Source: Bradyrhizobium sp. MOS003
GTDB taxonomy: Bacteria; Pseudomonadota; Alphaproteobacteria; Rhizobiales; Xanthobacteraceae
Direction of reading: 5' to 3'
Assembly (NCBI RefSeq): GCF_003020125.1
Contig: NZ_PYFW01000003.1
Location: 496,001-560,000 of the forward strand
Length of the DNA stretch: 64,000 nucleotides
The notes under the pieces were generated by a model. The model was not told the origin of the DNA. It made no database searches and saw only the letters and a program-made list of their open reading frames with translations. The translations under genes were made by a program, and so were the position numbers. Shown piece by piece: positions 19,611 through 28,742 of the stretch (position 1 is its first letter; every line of letters starts with the position of its first letter).

Positions 19611-20954
19611 ATGTTCGCGAACAGCAATCTGACGATCCGCTTCCTGGTCGGGGCCGTCGTCGCTGCATTATTGTTTCTGCTCGGCATCGGCGGCGGTACC
19701 GGCTTCATCGCGGTGCTCTATCTCAACAACGAGATCACCAGCCTGTCCTCGGACTTCGCCGCGCTCAGTGGCCCCGCGCGCGATCACGCCATGCAGATCT
19801 ATCAGCAGGCGCAGGCCGCGTTCTCCTATTTCCTGATGGCCTGCGGCGTGATCGCCGTCGTCGCCGTTGCGATCTGCCTCACCACCTGGTTCGCCGTGCG
19901 CAACGGCATCCTCAGTCCGCTCTCCGCGATCGTGCACGCGATGCGCGAGGTCGCTGACCAGAAGTTCGAGACACCGGTGCCAGGGCTCGGCCGCACCAAC
20001 GAGATCGGCCTGCTCGCCGGTGCGCTGGAGATATTCAAGACCAACGGCCTCGAGCGGCGTCGCCTCACCGAACAGCAGCTGCAGGAAGCCCAGCACCAGG
20101 CCGAGCGGTCGAAGTTCCTGGACGAGCGGATCAAGCGCTTCAACGATCTCGTCGCCAGCGTCGTCGACAGCGTGGCCTCATCGGCGGTGCATCTGAAGAG
20201 CAACGCCGAGACGCTGTCGCGGACGGCCAACGACACCAGCACCAAGGCCAATGCGGTCGCGAGCGCGGCGAGCCAGGCCAGCGCCAGCGTGCAGACGGTC
20301 GCGGGCTCGGCCGAGGAGATGACGAATTCGATCGGCACGATCAGCCGCCGCGTCACCGACGCGACCCAGCGCGCCGAGGGCGCGGCGTCCCAGGCCGAGA
20401 AGAGCCGCGACACCATCCACACGCTGTCGGATGCCGCCGACAAGATCGGCGAGGTCGTGCAGCTGGTGCAGGCGATCGCATCGCAGACCAATCTGCTGGC
20501 GCTGAACGCCACCATCGAGGCGGCGCGGGCAGGGGAGGCAGGCAAGGGGTTTGCGGTGGTCGCCTCCGAGGTGAAGAATCTGGCGCACCAGACCAGCAAG
20601 GCGACGGAGGAAATCACCGCCCATGTCGCCAGCATTCAGGGCATCACCGCGGAGACGCGCGGCGCGATCGACGGCATTTCGAAGACGCTGTCGGAGATCT
20701 CGTCCATCATGTCCGGCATCGAGGTCGACACCGCCCAGCAGCGCAACGCCACGCAGGAGATCACGCGCAGCGCCCAGAACGCTGCGCACGGCACACTCGA
20801 CGTCTCCAACCATATCGTCCAGATCACCTCGACGTCGGCGGAGACCGGCCGCATGGCCGCCGAGGCGCGGGATTCCGCGGTCGACCTGTCGCAGCAGGCC
20901 GCGACCCTGAAGCGCGAAGTCGACGAGTTCATCGTCAGCGTCAGAGCGAGCTGA
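19611..20954 (+). CDS. Methyl-accepting chemotaxis protein with minimal periplasmic domain
   Basis: 447 aa from ATG 19611. TM1 (about 8-38) and TM2 (about 75-100) enclose only about 35-40 periplasmic residues, too small for a normal ligand-binding domain. Then come a HAMP domain (about 100-160) and a long MCP signalling coil with the hairpin tip [20 protein letters not shown]. No C-terminal CheR-binding pentapeptide is seen. It signals to CheA/CheW, which are not in this window. The short exterior suggests sensing within the membrane (redox, energy) or through HAMP, an inference that fits its place just downstream of the cytochrome c maturation genes. Confidence 0.9.
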   Translation: MFANSNLTIRFLVGAVVAALLFLLGIGGGTGFIAVLYLNNEITSLSSDFAALSGPARDHAMQIYQQAQAAFSYFLMACGVIAVVAVAICLTTWFAVRNGILSPLSAIVHAMREVADQKFETPVPGLGRTNEIGLLAGALEIFKTNGLERRRLTEQQLQEAQHQAERSKFLDERIKRFNDLVASVVDSVASSAVHLKSNAETLSRTANDTSTKANAVASAASQASASVQTVAGSAEEMTNSIGTISRRVTDATQRAEGAASQAEKSRDTIHTLSDAADKIGEVVQLVQAIASQTNLLALNATIEAARAGEAGKGFAVVASEVKNLAHQTSKATEEITAHVASIQGITAETRGAIDGISKTLSEISSIMSGIEVDTAQQRNATQEITRSAQNAAHGTLDVSNHIVQITSTSAETGRMAAEARDSAVDLSQQAATLKREVDEFIVSVRAS

Positions 20955-21175
20955 GGGCGCCAAGAAGGGCGCCTGCCACGCCGTTAGGAACTCTGGTTAA
21001 GTTTCTGTCAGGTCACGATTTTCGGCTGCGCTAAACTGCCGCATCCGCGGCACCCCTTCATTACAAAAGTTTAACCCCGCCGCCAGCGCACGGTAAGGCG
21101 GGAGCCCCCATCTTCAGGATCGTAAGGTGCCGCCGTCAGGCACCAAATGGATTTCAAGGCCCTGGAGATCTCTGC

Positions 21176-22756
21176 ATGTCCGACCGTATCGACCTCTCGA
21201 ACCTTCCGTCCTTCCGGCAGCCGCGCCGGTCGGTGTTCTCCGCGCGCAGGTTCGCGCTGATGGCCTCGGTCGTCGCCGGTCTCGGCGCGGCCGTCTATGG
21301 CTTCAGCCCGTCGACATCGCCGGCCGACCTGTTCTCGACCCCGGCGCATGCGCAGGTCAATAACGAGGTTCGCAAGGTCGAGCGTCCGGTCGGGTTCGCA
21401 GACGTCGTCGAGCGCGTGAAGCCGTCGGTGATCTCGGTGAAGGTCAACATCAAGGAGAAGACCGCGAGCAACGATGACGGCGATGATTCCTCCTCGCCGT
21501 TCCAGCCGGGCTCGCCGATGGAGCGCTTCTTCCGCCGCTTCGGCGGTCCGGACGGCTTCCCCGGCGCGAAGGGCGGCCGTGGTGGCCGCGTCGTGCAGGG
21601 CCAGGGCTCCGGCTTCTTCATCTCGGCTGACGGTTATGCCGTGACCAACAACCACGTGGTCGACGGCGCCGACAAGGTGGAGGTCACCACCGACGACGGC
21701 AAGACCTACACCGCCAAGGTGATCGGCACCGACCAGCGCACCGACCTCGCGCTGATCAAGGTCGAGGGCAGCTCGAACTTCCCGTTCGCCAAGCTTGCCG
21801 ACGCCAAGCCGCGGATCGGCGACTGGGTGCTTGCGGTCGGCAATCCGTTCGGCCTCGGCGGCACCGTGACCGCCGGCATCGTCTCGGCCAGCGGCCGCGA
21901 CATCGGCAACGGTCCCTATGACGATTTCATCCAGATCGACGCGCCCGTGAACAAGGGCAATTCCGGCGGTCCGGCTTTCGACACCAACGGCGAGGTGATG
22001 GGCGTCAACACGGCGATCTACTCGCCCTCCGGCGGCAGCGTGGGCATTGCGTTCTCGATTCCCGCGAGCACCGTGAAGAGCGTAGTCGCCCAGCTCAAGG
22101 ACAAGGGCTCGGTCAGCCGCGGCTGGATCGGCGTGCAGATCCAGCCCGTGACCTCCGATATCGCCGACAGCCTCGGCATGAAGAAGGCCGAAGGCGCGCT
22201 GGTGGCGGAGCCGCAGGCCAACGGTCCGGCGGCGAAGGCTGGCATCGAGTCCGGTGACGTGATCACGGCGGTCAACGGCGAGGCGGTCAAGGACGCCCGC
22301 GAGCTCGCCCGCACCATTGGCGGCATGCCGCCCGGCGCGACCGTGAAGCTCAACGTGCTGCACAAGGGCCAGGACAAGGTCGTGAACATGACGCTCGGCC
22401 AATTGCCGAACACGGTCGAGGCCAAAGCGGACAACGACAATGACAGCGGCAAGGGTGCGAGCAAGGGCACCGACGTCCCCAAGCTCGGCATGACCGTTGC
22501 CCCCGCCAATTCGGTGGCCGGCGCCGGCAAGGAAGGTGTCGTCGTCACCGAAGTCGACCCGAAGAGCGCCGCGGCCGAACGCGGCTTCAAGGAAGGCGAC
22601 GTGATTCTTGAAGTCGGCGGCAAGAGCGTGGCTACGGCCGGCGAGGTCCGGGATGCCATCACCGCGGCGCGGACCGACAACAAGAACAGCGTCCTGATGC
22701 GCGTGAAGAGCGGCGGCCAGTCGCGCTTCGTCGCGGTGCCCCTCGCCAAGGGTTGA
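21176..22756 (+). CDS. degP: DegP/HtrA-type periplasmic serine protease
   Basis: 526 aa. A long N-terminal signal region with a hydrophobic core (LMASVVAGLGAAVYGF) ends near AHAQ (residue 60). The trypsin-like triad is complete: H160 in TNNHVVDG, D190 in RTDLALIKV, S263 in GNSGGPAF. Two PDZ domains follow (about 295-385 and 425-520). The protein degrades or refolds damaged envelope proteins. The cycHJKL-degP order is conserved in rhizobia (with a chemoreceptor inserted here). The 221-bp upstream gap should contain its promoter; a strong terminator follows. Confidence 0.95.
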   Translation: MSDRIDLSNLPSFRQPRRSVFSARRFALMASVVAGLGAAVYGFSPSTSPADLFSTPAHAQVNNEVRKVERPVGFADVVERVKPSVISVKVNIKEKTASNDDGDDSSSPFQPGSPMERFFRRFGGPDGFPGAKGGRGGRVVQGQGSGFFISADGYAVTNNHVVDGADKVEVTTDDGKTYTAKVIGTDQRTDLALIKVEGSSNFPFAKLADAKPRIGDWVLAVGNPFGLGGTVTAGIVSASGRDIGNGPYDDFIQIDAPVNKGNSGGPAFDTNGEVMGVNTAIYSPSGGSVGIAFSIPASTVKSVVAQLKDKGSVSRGWIGVQIQPVTSDIADSLGMKKAEGALVAEPQANGPAAKAGIESGDVITAVNGEAVKDARELARTIGGMPPGATVKLNVLHKGQDKVVNMTLGQLPNTVEAKADNDNDSGKGASKGTDVPKLGMTVAPANSVAGAGKEGVVVTEVDPKSAAAERGFKEGDVILEVGGKSVATAGEVRDAITAARTDNKNSVLMRVKSGGQSRFVAVPLAKG

Positions 22757-22910
22757 CCCAGGGCTGAGGCTCCAGAAGGCCTCCGAGATGAAGGGTGTCG
22801 CCGGCATCAGTCGCCCCCGCCGCCGGCGCCCTTCGGGGGAGCAGCGTAACGTTCGCTTCCCCAGTCTACCTTCCGGTGGAATTACGCCCCCCTCCGTCGG
22901 AAGGCCTAGG

Positions 22911-22947
22911 GCGGTGAAGTCCCCCCAGCTTCACCGCCCGCCTTTTT
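22911..22947 (+). terminator. Rho-independent terminator after degP
   Basis: A 9-10-bp stem (GCGGTGAAG / CTTCACCGC) with a C-rich loop is followed by CCGCCTTTTT. It ends the degP transcript 155 bp after its stop. Confidence 0.8.
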
Positions 22948-23041
22948 CTCGATGCCAGAGTCTCCCACTCGGCTTGCATGCGATTGCCGCTCGCGCCATG
23001 TTTAGAGAAGGTTGACCTCCTTGACCGCCGCCGAACGCACG

Positions 23042-23722
23042 ATGCGCCTCCTCATCATTGAAGACGACCGCGAATCCGCCGATTACCTCGTGAAGGCATT
23101 TCGCGAAGTCGGACACATTGCCGACCACGCCGCCGACGGCGAGGAAGGCCTAGCCATGGCCGAAAACGGCGATTACGACGTGCTGGTGGTCGACCGCATG
23201 CTGCCGAAGCGCGACGGCCTGTCGCTGATCGGTGCGCTGCGCGACCAGGACAACACCACACCGGTGCTGATTCTCTCCGCGCTCGGACAGGTCGACGACC
23301 GCATCAAGGGCCTGCGCGCCGGCGGCGACGACTATCTGCCGAAACCCTATTCCTTCGCCGAGCTGCTGGCCCGGGTCGAGGTGCTGTCGCGCCGCCGCGG
23401 CGGTCCGGCCGAGGATACGCTCTACCGCGTCGGCGATCTCGAGCTCGACCGGCTCTCCCATCGCGTCGCCCGCGGCAAGGACGAGCTGACGCTGCAGCCG
23501 CGCGAATTCCGCCTGCTCGAATATCTGATGAAGCATGCCGGCCAGGTGGTGACACGCACCATGCTGCTCGAGAACGTCTGGGACTATCATTTCGATCCGC
23601 AGACCAACGTGATCGACGTGCACATTTCGCGGCTGCGCTCCAAGATCGACAAGGGCTTCGAGCGCCCGCTGCTGCACACGATCCGCGGCGCCGGGTACAT
23701 GATCCGTGACGGCATTCGGTAA
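23042..23722 (+). CDS. OmpR-family response regulator of the glnE-linked two-component system
   Basis: 226 aa from ATG 23042 (MRLLIIEDDRESADYLVK); TTG 23021, which has AGAAGG at good spacing, is an alternative that adds seven residues. Receiver pocket E7-D8-D9, phosphoacceptor D51 (VVDRMLPKRDG), Lys near 101 (DYLPKPYS), and a winged helix ending MIRDGIR. The last 30 bases of the gene, including the stop TAA 23720-23722, are part of a 32-bp sequence that is repeated at 24098-24129, where it forms the start of the cognate kinase. Ancestrally this gene and the kinase therefore overlapped. Confidence 0.9.
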   Translation: MRLLIIEDDRESADYLVKAFREVGHIADHAADGEEGLAMAENGDYDVLVVDRMLPKRDGLSLIGALRDQDNTTPVLILSALGQVDDRIKGLRAGGDDYLPKPYSFAELLARVEVLSRRRGGPAEDTLYRVGDLELDRLSHRVARGKDELTLQPREFRLLEYLMKHAGQVVTRTMLLENVWDYHFDPQTNVIDVHISRLRSKIDKGFERPLLHTIRGAGYMIRDGIR

Positions 23723-23724
23723 AC
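23693..23724 (+). repeat. 32-bp direct repeat, left copy
   Basis: Identical to 24098-24129. It spans the last ten codons of the response regulator plus its stop codon, and also contains the GTGACGGCATTCGG sequence that serves as the kinase start in the right copy. It marks the left border of an inserted segment. Confidence 0.95.
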
Positions 23725-23740
23725 AAGGACTCTAACTCCG

Positions 23741-24094
23741 ATGGCCCACTCACTCGACCTTCAGGAGTTGAGGCGGACCGTCGAGCGTGAAATCGACGAG
23801 TACATGTATCATGTCCCAGAAGGCTCGGTGGGGAATCCATGGCCTCCTGAAAAGGTTGAGCGCGAGCTTCGCGTGTTTAAAGAGGCTCTTGTTGAACCCT
23901 ATTGGATTGATGTCCTAGACGACGACAAGAACAGAAAGTCCTGTATCGCGATCGCGGATGACAAAAGAAGCTATCTGCTGGTTTTTGAACCTGAGGCCCG
24001 GAAATTCATGCTCGTCATGAAGAGTAAGCTCAGCAGCGATCTGGTTAGTTTCGGTATCGATGGCGATGCAGTCGGTTGCTTCTTGTCACGCTAG
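23741..24094 (+). CDS. Inserted cargo gene: 117-aa protein of unknown function
   Basis: The protein starts MAHSLDLQELRRTVEREIDE and is small, soluble and acidic, with a helical N-terminal third and a beta-rich second half (KSCIAIADDKRSYLLVFEPEA, about residues 67-86, then FMLVMKSKL). I know no family for it. Its G+C is visibly lower than the flanking regulator and kinase, and its codons include AGA, AAA, TTT and CTA that the neighbours avoid, so it looks acquired. It lies inside a 405-bp unit bounded by identical 32-bp repeats, exactly between a response regulator and its kinase. AAGGA lies 12 nt before ATG 23741. The stop is 16 nt before the kinase start, so it should be cotranscribed with both. 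Confidence 0.75.
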   Translation: MAHSLDLQELRRTVEREIDEYMYHVPEGSVGNPWPPEKVERELRVFKEALVEPYWIDVLDDDKNRKSCIAIADDKRSYLLVFEPEARKFMLVMKSKLSSDLVSFGIDGDAVGCFLSR

Positions 24095-24097
24095 GTA

Positions 24098-24129
24098 GGG
24101 TACATGATCCGTGACGGCATTCGGTAAAC
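24098..24129 (+). repeat. 32-bp direct repeat, right copy
   Basis: Identical to 23693-23724. Here the internal GTG (24111) is the start codon of the histidine kinase, while the regulator-coding part is a silent leftover. It marks the right border of the inserted segment. Confidence 0.95.
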
Positions 24130-25571
24130 TCGTCCGCACCACGGCGTTCCGGCTGACGCTGGTCTATCTGCTGCTGTTCGCGATGTTCGCGGCATCGCTG
24201 CTGGCCTATTTCGCCTGGAATACGCGGCGCCTGATCACCGAGGAAATCACGCAGACGGTCAATGCCGAGACCTCGGAGATCTCCGAGATCTATGGACGCC
24301 GTGGCCTGCGCGGCCTGGTGCTGGCGATCGAGTATCGGGCGCTGCGGCCGGGCGCCAACCTCTATCTCGTGACCACGCCGACCGGGCAGTCGATCGCCGG
24401 CAATGTCGGCTCGCTGGCGCCTGGCGTGATGGCCACGCGTGGCTGGTCCGAGACCGCTTACCGGCGGATCGAGGACGCCGACGACCGCGACCATCGGGCG
24501 CTGGTGCGAGTCACCGAACTGGAAAACGGCTTCCGGCTTCTGATCGGCCGCGACCTCGCCGAGCGGCGTCGCCTGTTCGGCATCGTCGCCAAGGCGGCGC
24601 AATGGTCGATCCTGATCGTCGTCGTGCTCGGTCTCGGCGGCGGCATCTTCGTCGCGCGCCGCGTGCTCCGGCGCATCGACGCCATGACGGGGACCGCGCA
24701 GCGCATCATGACCGGCGATCTCAGCGGGCGTCTTCCCGTGGGCCGTAGCGGTGATGAGCTCGACCGCCTCGCCGAAAACCTCAATGCCATGCTGGAGCGG
24801 ATCGAGGCGCTGATGGCCGGCTTGAAGGAGGTCTCCGACAACATCGCCCACGACCTCAAGACGCCGCTGACGCGCCTGCGCAACCGCGCCGAGGAGGCGC
24901 TGGCGCAATCGGGCTGCGAAGCCGATTACCGCGCGGCGCTGGAACGGACCATCGAGGAATCCGACGGTCTGATCCGCACCTTCAACGCGCTGCTGATGAT
25001 CGCGCGCGCCGAATCCGGGCAGGCGCGCGGCAACATGGATGATTTCGACGCCGCCGAGGTCGCGGGAGGCATCCACGAGCTCTACGAGCCGCTCGCCGAG
25101 GACGACGGCATGACGTTGAAGGTCAAGGCCGAGCCGACACCGGTTCACGCCAATCGCGAATTGGTCAGCCAGGCGCTCGCCAATCTGGTCGAGAATGCGA
25201 TCAAATACGGCAAGCCGGTCGCACAGACCGGCGGAACCGTGGTCAGCATGGACGCTCGCCCGATCACGATCGAAGCCAGGCGCGATGGCGACAAGGTGCT
25301 GCTCAGCGTCACTGATCGCGGTCCCGGCATCCCCGAGGCCGACCGCGCGCATGCCGTCGAACGATTCGTGAGGCTGGAAGCAAGCCGCACGCTGCCGGGC
25401 TCCGGCCTCGGTCTCAGCCTCGCCTCGGCGGTTGCGACATTGCATGGCGGTGAGTTGAAGCTGGCCGATGCCCAGCCCGGTCTCGTCGCCACGCTGGTGC
25501 TGCCCGCGCGCGCCGGGGCCGGCGACAGGGTTGCTCCGCCAATACCGGATGTGCCACAGAAGGTGGCATGA
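24111..25571 (+). CDS. Sensor histidine kinase, EnvZ/QseC type
   Basis: 486 aa from GTG 24111, a start that lies in the right 32-bp repeat. TM1 about residues 15-38, a periplasmic domain to about 165, TM2 about 165-187, HAMP, HisKA with phosphoacceptor H247 (NIAHDLKTPLTRLRN), and an ATPase domain with NLVENAIKYG, DRGPGIPE and GSGLGLSLA. It is the partner of the regulator at 23042, from which it is now separated by the inserted 117-aa gene. Its stop overlaps the glnE start (ATGA at 25568-25571), so kinase and glnE are translationally coupled. Confidence 0.92.
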   Translation: MTAFGKLVRTTAFRLTLVYLLLFAMFAASLLAYFAWNTRRLITEEITQTVNAETSEISEIYGRRGLRGLVLAIEYRALRPGANLYLVTTPTGQSIAGNVGSLAPGVMATRGWSETAYRRIEDADDRDHRALVRVTELENGFRLLIGRDLAERRRLFGIVAKAAQWSILIVVVLGLGGGIFVARRVLRRIDAMTGTAQRIMTGDLSGRLPVGRSGDELDRLAENLNAMLERIEALMAGLKEVSDNIAHDLKTPLTRLRNRAEEALAQSGCEADYRAALERTIEESDGLIRTFNALLMIARAESGQARGNMDDFDAAEVAGGIHELYEPLAEDDGMTLKVKAEPTPVHANRELVSQALANLVENAIKYGKPVAQTGGTVVSMDARPITIEARRDGDKVLLSVTDRGPGIPEADRAHAVERFVRLEASRTLPGSGLGLSLASAVATLHGGELKLADAQPGLVATLVLPARAGAGDRVAPPIPDVPQKVA

Positions 25572-28552
25572 ACCACTCCGCGCCGGGAAACGCGGACAAG
25601 CATGGTGAGAGCCTCGCCGCACGCTTCGCGGAGGCTCCCCATATTGCCGCTTCCACAACCGACGAGCGACCTTTTGACAATTGGCTGGCCGAGCTCGAGC
25701 CGGCGCAATTGGCCCGTCTCGAAGCGTTGCTGGCTCATCCCTTCGCGCGGGATATTTTGACCGGCATCGCGGAATTTTCGCCTTATTTGTTCGATCTGGT
25801 GCGCACTGAGCCGCTGCGCCTGATCCGGCTGCTCGAATGCGATCCGGATACGTATCTGCCTGCGTTGATCGCGGAGGCGAGGGGCGGGGTACTGGCCGCG
25901 ACGGATGAAGCCGAGGTGATGCGGCTGCTCCGCCGCATGAAGGCGGAGGCCGCGCTTCTCACCGCTCTGTGCGACATCGGCGGGGTCTGGCCGGTGATGC
26001 GGGTGACGGCGGCGCTGACCGATGTCGCGGTCTCCTCGGTGCAGGCGGCGCTCCAATACCTGCTGCGGCAGGAAGCCGCACGTGGCAAGCTTTTGCCGCC
26101 CAATCCCGAGGCTCCCGAAGAGGGCTGTGGGCTGATCGTGCTTGCGATGGGCAAGATGGGTGCGGGCGAGCTGAACTATTCCAGCGACATCGATCTCATC
26201 GTGTTCTTCGATCCCGATTCGACGACGCTGGCGGCGGACATCGAGCCGCAACCGTTCTTCGTGCGGGTGACGCAGGGCATGGCGCGCATCCTGCAGCAGC
26301 GCACCTATGACGGCTATGTGTTCCGCGTCGATCTGCGCCTGCGGCCCGATCCGTCCTCGACGCAGGTGGCGATCTCCAGGGACACCGCGCTGAACTATTA
26401 TGAGCGGGAGGGGCGCACCTGGGAGCGCGCCGCGATGATCAAGGCGCGGGCCTGTGCCGGCGACGCCAAAGCGGGCGACGCTTTGCTCGCCGAGATCGCG
26501 CCCTTTGTCTGGCGCAAGCATCTCGACTTCGCCGCGCTCGCCGACGTCCACGACATGAAGCGACAGATGCAGACCTATCGCGGCCAGAGCGAGGTCGCGG
26601 TGGAGGGGCACAACGTCAAGGTCGGCCGCGGCGGCATCCGTGAGATCGAGTTTTTCGCGCAGACCCAGCAATTGATCGCCGGCGGCCGCCATCCGGAATT
26701 GCGGGTGCGGCCGACGCTGAAGGCGCTCGACATTCTCGCCTCCAGCAACTGGATCACACCCACGGCGCACGACGAGCTGACCATTGCGTATGAATTCCTG
26801 CGCCGGGTCGAGCATCGCCTCCAGATGATCGCCGACGAGCAGACCCACACGCTGCCCGAAGACAAAGAGGCGGTCGAGCGTTTTGCGCGCTTCTTCGGCT
26901 ATCCGGGTCGCGAAGCCTTTGCGAGCGACCTGCTGCGGCAGCTCGAGATCGTGCAGGGGCACTACGAAAAACTGTTCGAGGGCGACGATCCGACCGGCAC
27001 GGCCAAGCTGCCGGCGCTCGACTACAGTGCGGGTCCCGACGATCCGCGCCTGCTCCAGCACCTCGCTACGCTCGGCTTCAAGAAGCCGGCCGCCGTTGCG
27101 CAGACGGTGCGCGACTGGATCACCGGCGACTATCGCGTATTCCGCGTCGAGGCGACGCGCAGCGCCTTCGTCGAGTTCGTTCCGGCCCTGATCGACGGCC
27201 TTGCCCATGCCGAGGAGCCGGATCGCGCCGTCGTGGCGTTCGATGATTTCCTCGGGGCGCTCCAGCGCGGGGGCCGGCTGATTACGCTGCTCGGGCAGAA
27301 CCGCGATCTCGTCGCGCTGGTGGCGCTGGTGCTGGGCGCAGCGCCCCGGCTCGGCGAGATGCTGGCGCGGCAGCCGCAACTGATGGACGGCCTGATCGAC
27401 CCGCGCTTCTTCGGCGCCATGCCGGACAGGCAGGAATTGTCGGGACGGCTGGCCGCGACCGTGCAGGACGCCGGCTCTTACGAAGAGTTCCTCGATCGCC
27501 TGCGCCTGTTCGGGCAGGAGAGCCTGTTCCTGATCGGCACGCGGATTCTCTCCGGCACCGTCTCGGCGCAGCAGGCGAGCACGGCCTTCGCCGATGTCGC
27601 CGAGGGCATCGTCCACACCGTGCACGGCCTCGTTGCCGACCGCTTCGCCGCGCAGCACGGCCGCATCAAGGGGCAGGAGACCGCGATCATCGCGATGGGC
27701 CGGCTCGGCAGCCGCGAGATGACGGCCTCGTCCGATCTCGACCTGATCCTGCTTTACGATTTCGACGGCGACCATCCGGACTCCGACGGGCCGAAATCGC
27801 TTCAGGGCGCGCATTATTTCGCCCGCTTCACCCAGCGCCTGATCAGCGCGTTCACGACGCGCACCAATTACGGCGTGCTCTACGAGATCGACATGCGGCT
27901 GCGTCCTTCAGGGCGCGCCGGTCCCGTCGCCTCGAGCCTGGTCTCGTTCGCGGATTATCAGGCCAACGAGGCCTGGACCTGGGAGCATATGGCGCTCACG
28001 CGCGCCCGCGTGGTGTCGGCTTCGCCGGAATTCCGGATGCGGATCGAGCGCGTCATCCGCGATGTCCTGACCCGCCGCCGCGATCCGGCAGTTACCGCCA
28101 ACGACGTCGCCGACATGCGGCGCGCGATCGCCCAGGAGAAGGGCGAGGCCGATTGCTGGGACCTCAAATACGCTGCCGGCGGCATGGTCGACATCGACTT
28201 CATCGCGCAGTATCTCCAGCTCGTGCACGCGCACGATAGACCGGAAATTCTCGACGTCAGCACGGTGCAGGTGCTCGACAACGCCTGCAGGCTCGGCGTG
28301 CTTCCGCAATCGGAGACCGAGATCTTGCGCGCGGCCGCACGGCTCTATCACGACCTTACGCAGATCCTGCGGCTGTGCGTCAGCGACCGCTTCAAGCCGG
28401 AAACCGCCGGTACCGATCTGCAGCGCGTGATGGCGCGGGCTGGCGACGCGCCGGATTTCTCGTCGCTGGAGGCGCGTGTGAAGGAGACGCAGAGCGAGGT
28501 GCGGCGCGTGTTCAGGGCGCTGCTGGAAGGGACGCCGCTTTCAGCGAGGTGA
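25568..28552 (+). CDS. glnE: Bifunctional glutamine synthetase adenylyltransferase/adenylyl-removing enzyme
   Basis: 994 aa, full length for GlnE. Both nucleotidyltransferase domains keep the metal-binding DxD: D207/D209 in NYSSDIDLIVFFD (adenylyl-removing half) and D723/D725 in TASSDLDLILLYD (adenylating half). PII-UMP and glutamine control the balance, which switches glutamine synthetase off when nitrogen is plentiful. Coupling to an upstream two-component pair is typical of this genus by recall and hints at envelope or metabolic input to expression. The last 41 bases overlap, tail to tail, the end of fdsD on the other strand. Confidence 0.97.
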   Translation: MNHSAPGNADKHGESLAARFAEAPHIAASTTDERPFDNWLAELEPAQLARLEALLAHPFARDILTGIAEFSPYLFDLVRTEPLRLIRLLECDPDTYLPALIAEARGGVLAATDEAEVMRLLRRMKAEAALLTALCDIGGVWPVMRVTAALTDVAVSSVQAALQYLLRQEAARGKLLPPNPEAPEEGCGLIVLAMGKMGAGELNYSSDIDLIVFFDPDSTTLAADIEPQPFFVRVTQGMARILQQRTYDGYVFRVDLRLRPDPSSTQVAISRDTALNYYEREGRTWERAAMIKARACAGDAKAGDALLAEIAPFVWRKHLDFAALADVHDMKRQMQTYRGQSEVAVEGHNVKVGRGGIREIEFFAQTQQLIAGGRHPELRVRPTLKALDILASSNWITPTAHDELTIAYEFLRRVEHRLQMIADEQTHTLPEDKEAVERFARFFGYPGREAFASDLLRQLEIVQGHYEKLFEGDDPTGTAKLPALDYSAGPDDPRLLQHLATLGFKKPAAVAQTVRDWITGDYRVFRVEATRSAFVEFVPALIDGLAHAEEPDRAVVAFDDFLGALQRGGRLITLLGQNRDLVALVALVLGAAPRLGEMLARQPQLMDGLIDPRFFGAMPDRQELSGRLAATVQDAGSYEEFLDRLRLFGQESLFLIGTRILSGTVSAQQASTAFADVAEGIVHTVHGLVADRFAAQHGRIKGQETAIIAMGRLGSREMTASSDLDLILLYDFDGDHPDSDGPKSLQGAHYFARFTQRLISAFTTRTNYGVLYEIDMRLRPSGRAGPVASSLVSFADYQANEAWTWEHMALTRARVVSASPEFRMRIERVIRDVLTRRRDPAVTANDVADMRRAIAQEKGEADCWDLKYAAGGMVDIDFIAQYLQLVHAHDRPEILDVSTVQVLDNACRLGVLPQSETEILRAAARLYHDLTQILRLCVSDRFKPETAGTDLQRVMARAGDAPDFSSLEARVKETQSEVRRVFRALLEGTPLSAR

Positions 28553-28742
28553 GCGCCTCGCGAACATCAGGCTCCAGGCCGGCGCCGCCGGCGTCGAGAT
28601 GGGCGAAGATCGCGCGCTTCATCCGGGGGTCCCAGAACTTCTTGATGTGCTCGGCAATCCCCGGCACGGCTTTATTGTGGCCCTGGCTCTGGAAGAACTT
28701 GCCGATCTGGTTGGCCATGTAGATCAGGCGGTCAGGCGACAT
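28512..28742 (-). CDS. fdsD: Formate dehydrogenase delta subunit
   Basis: 76 aa beginning MSPDRLIYMANQIGKFFQSQ, with the conserved IAEHIKKFWDPRM block: the FdsD family. This small subunit supports assembly or stability of the molybdenum formate dehydrogenase complex. ATG 28742 was preferred to an upstream start at 28784 because the family begins at this Met. It overlaps the end of fdhD by 11 nt and its own 3' end overlaps the convergent glnE by 41 nt. Confidence 0.92.
   Translation of the reverse strand: MSPDRLIYMANQIGKFFQSQGHNKAVPGIAEHIKKFWDPRMKRAIFAHLDAGGAGLEPDVREALTSLKAASLPAAP

Noticed and set aside
20985..21015. Possible extracytoplasmic sigma promoter before degP (GGAAC ... GTC)
   Set aside because: Spacing and the -10 element fit neither RpoE nor EcfG consensus well enough to report as a site.
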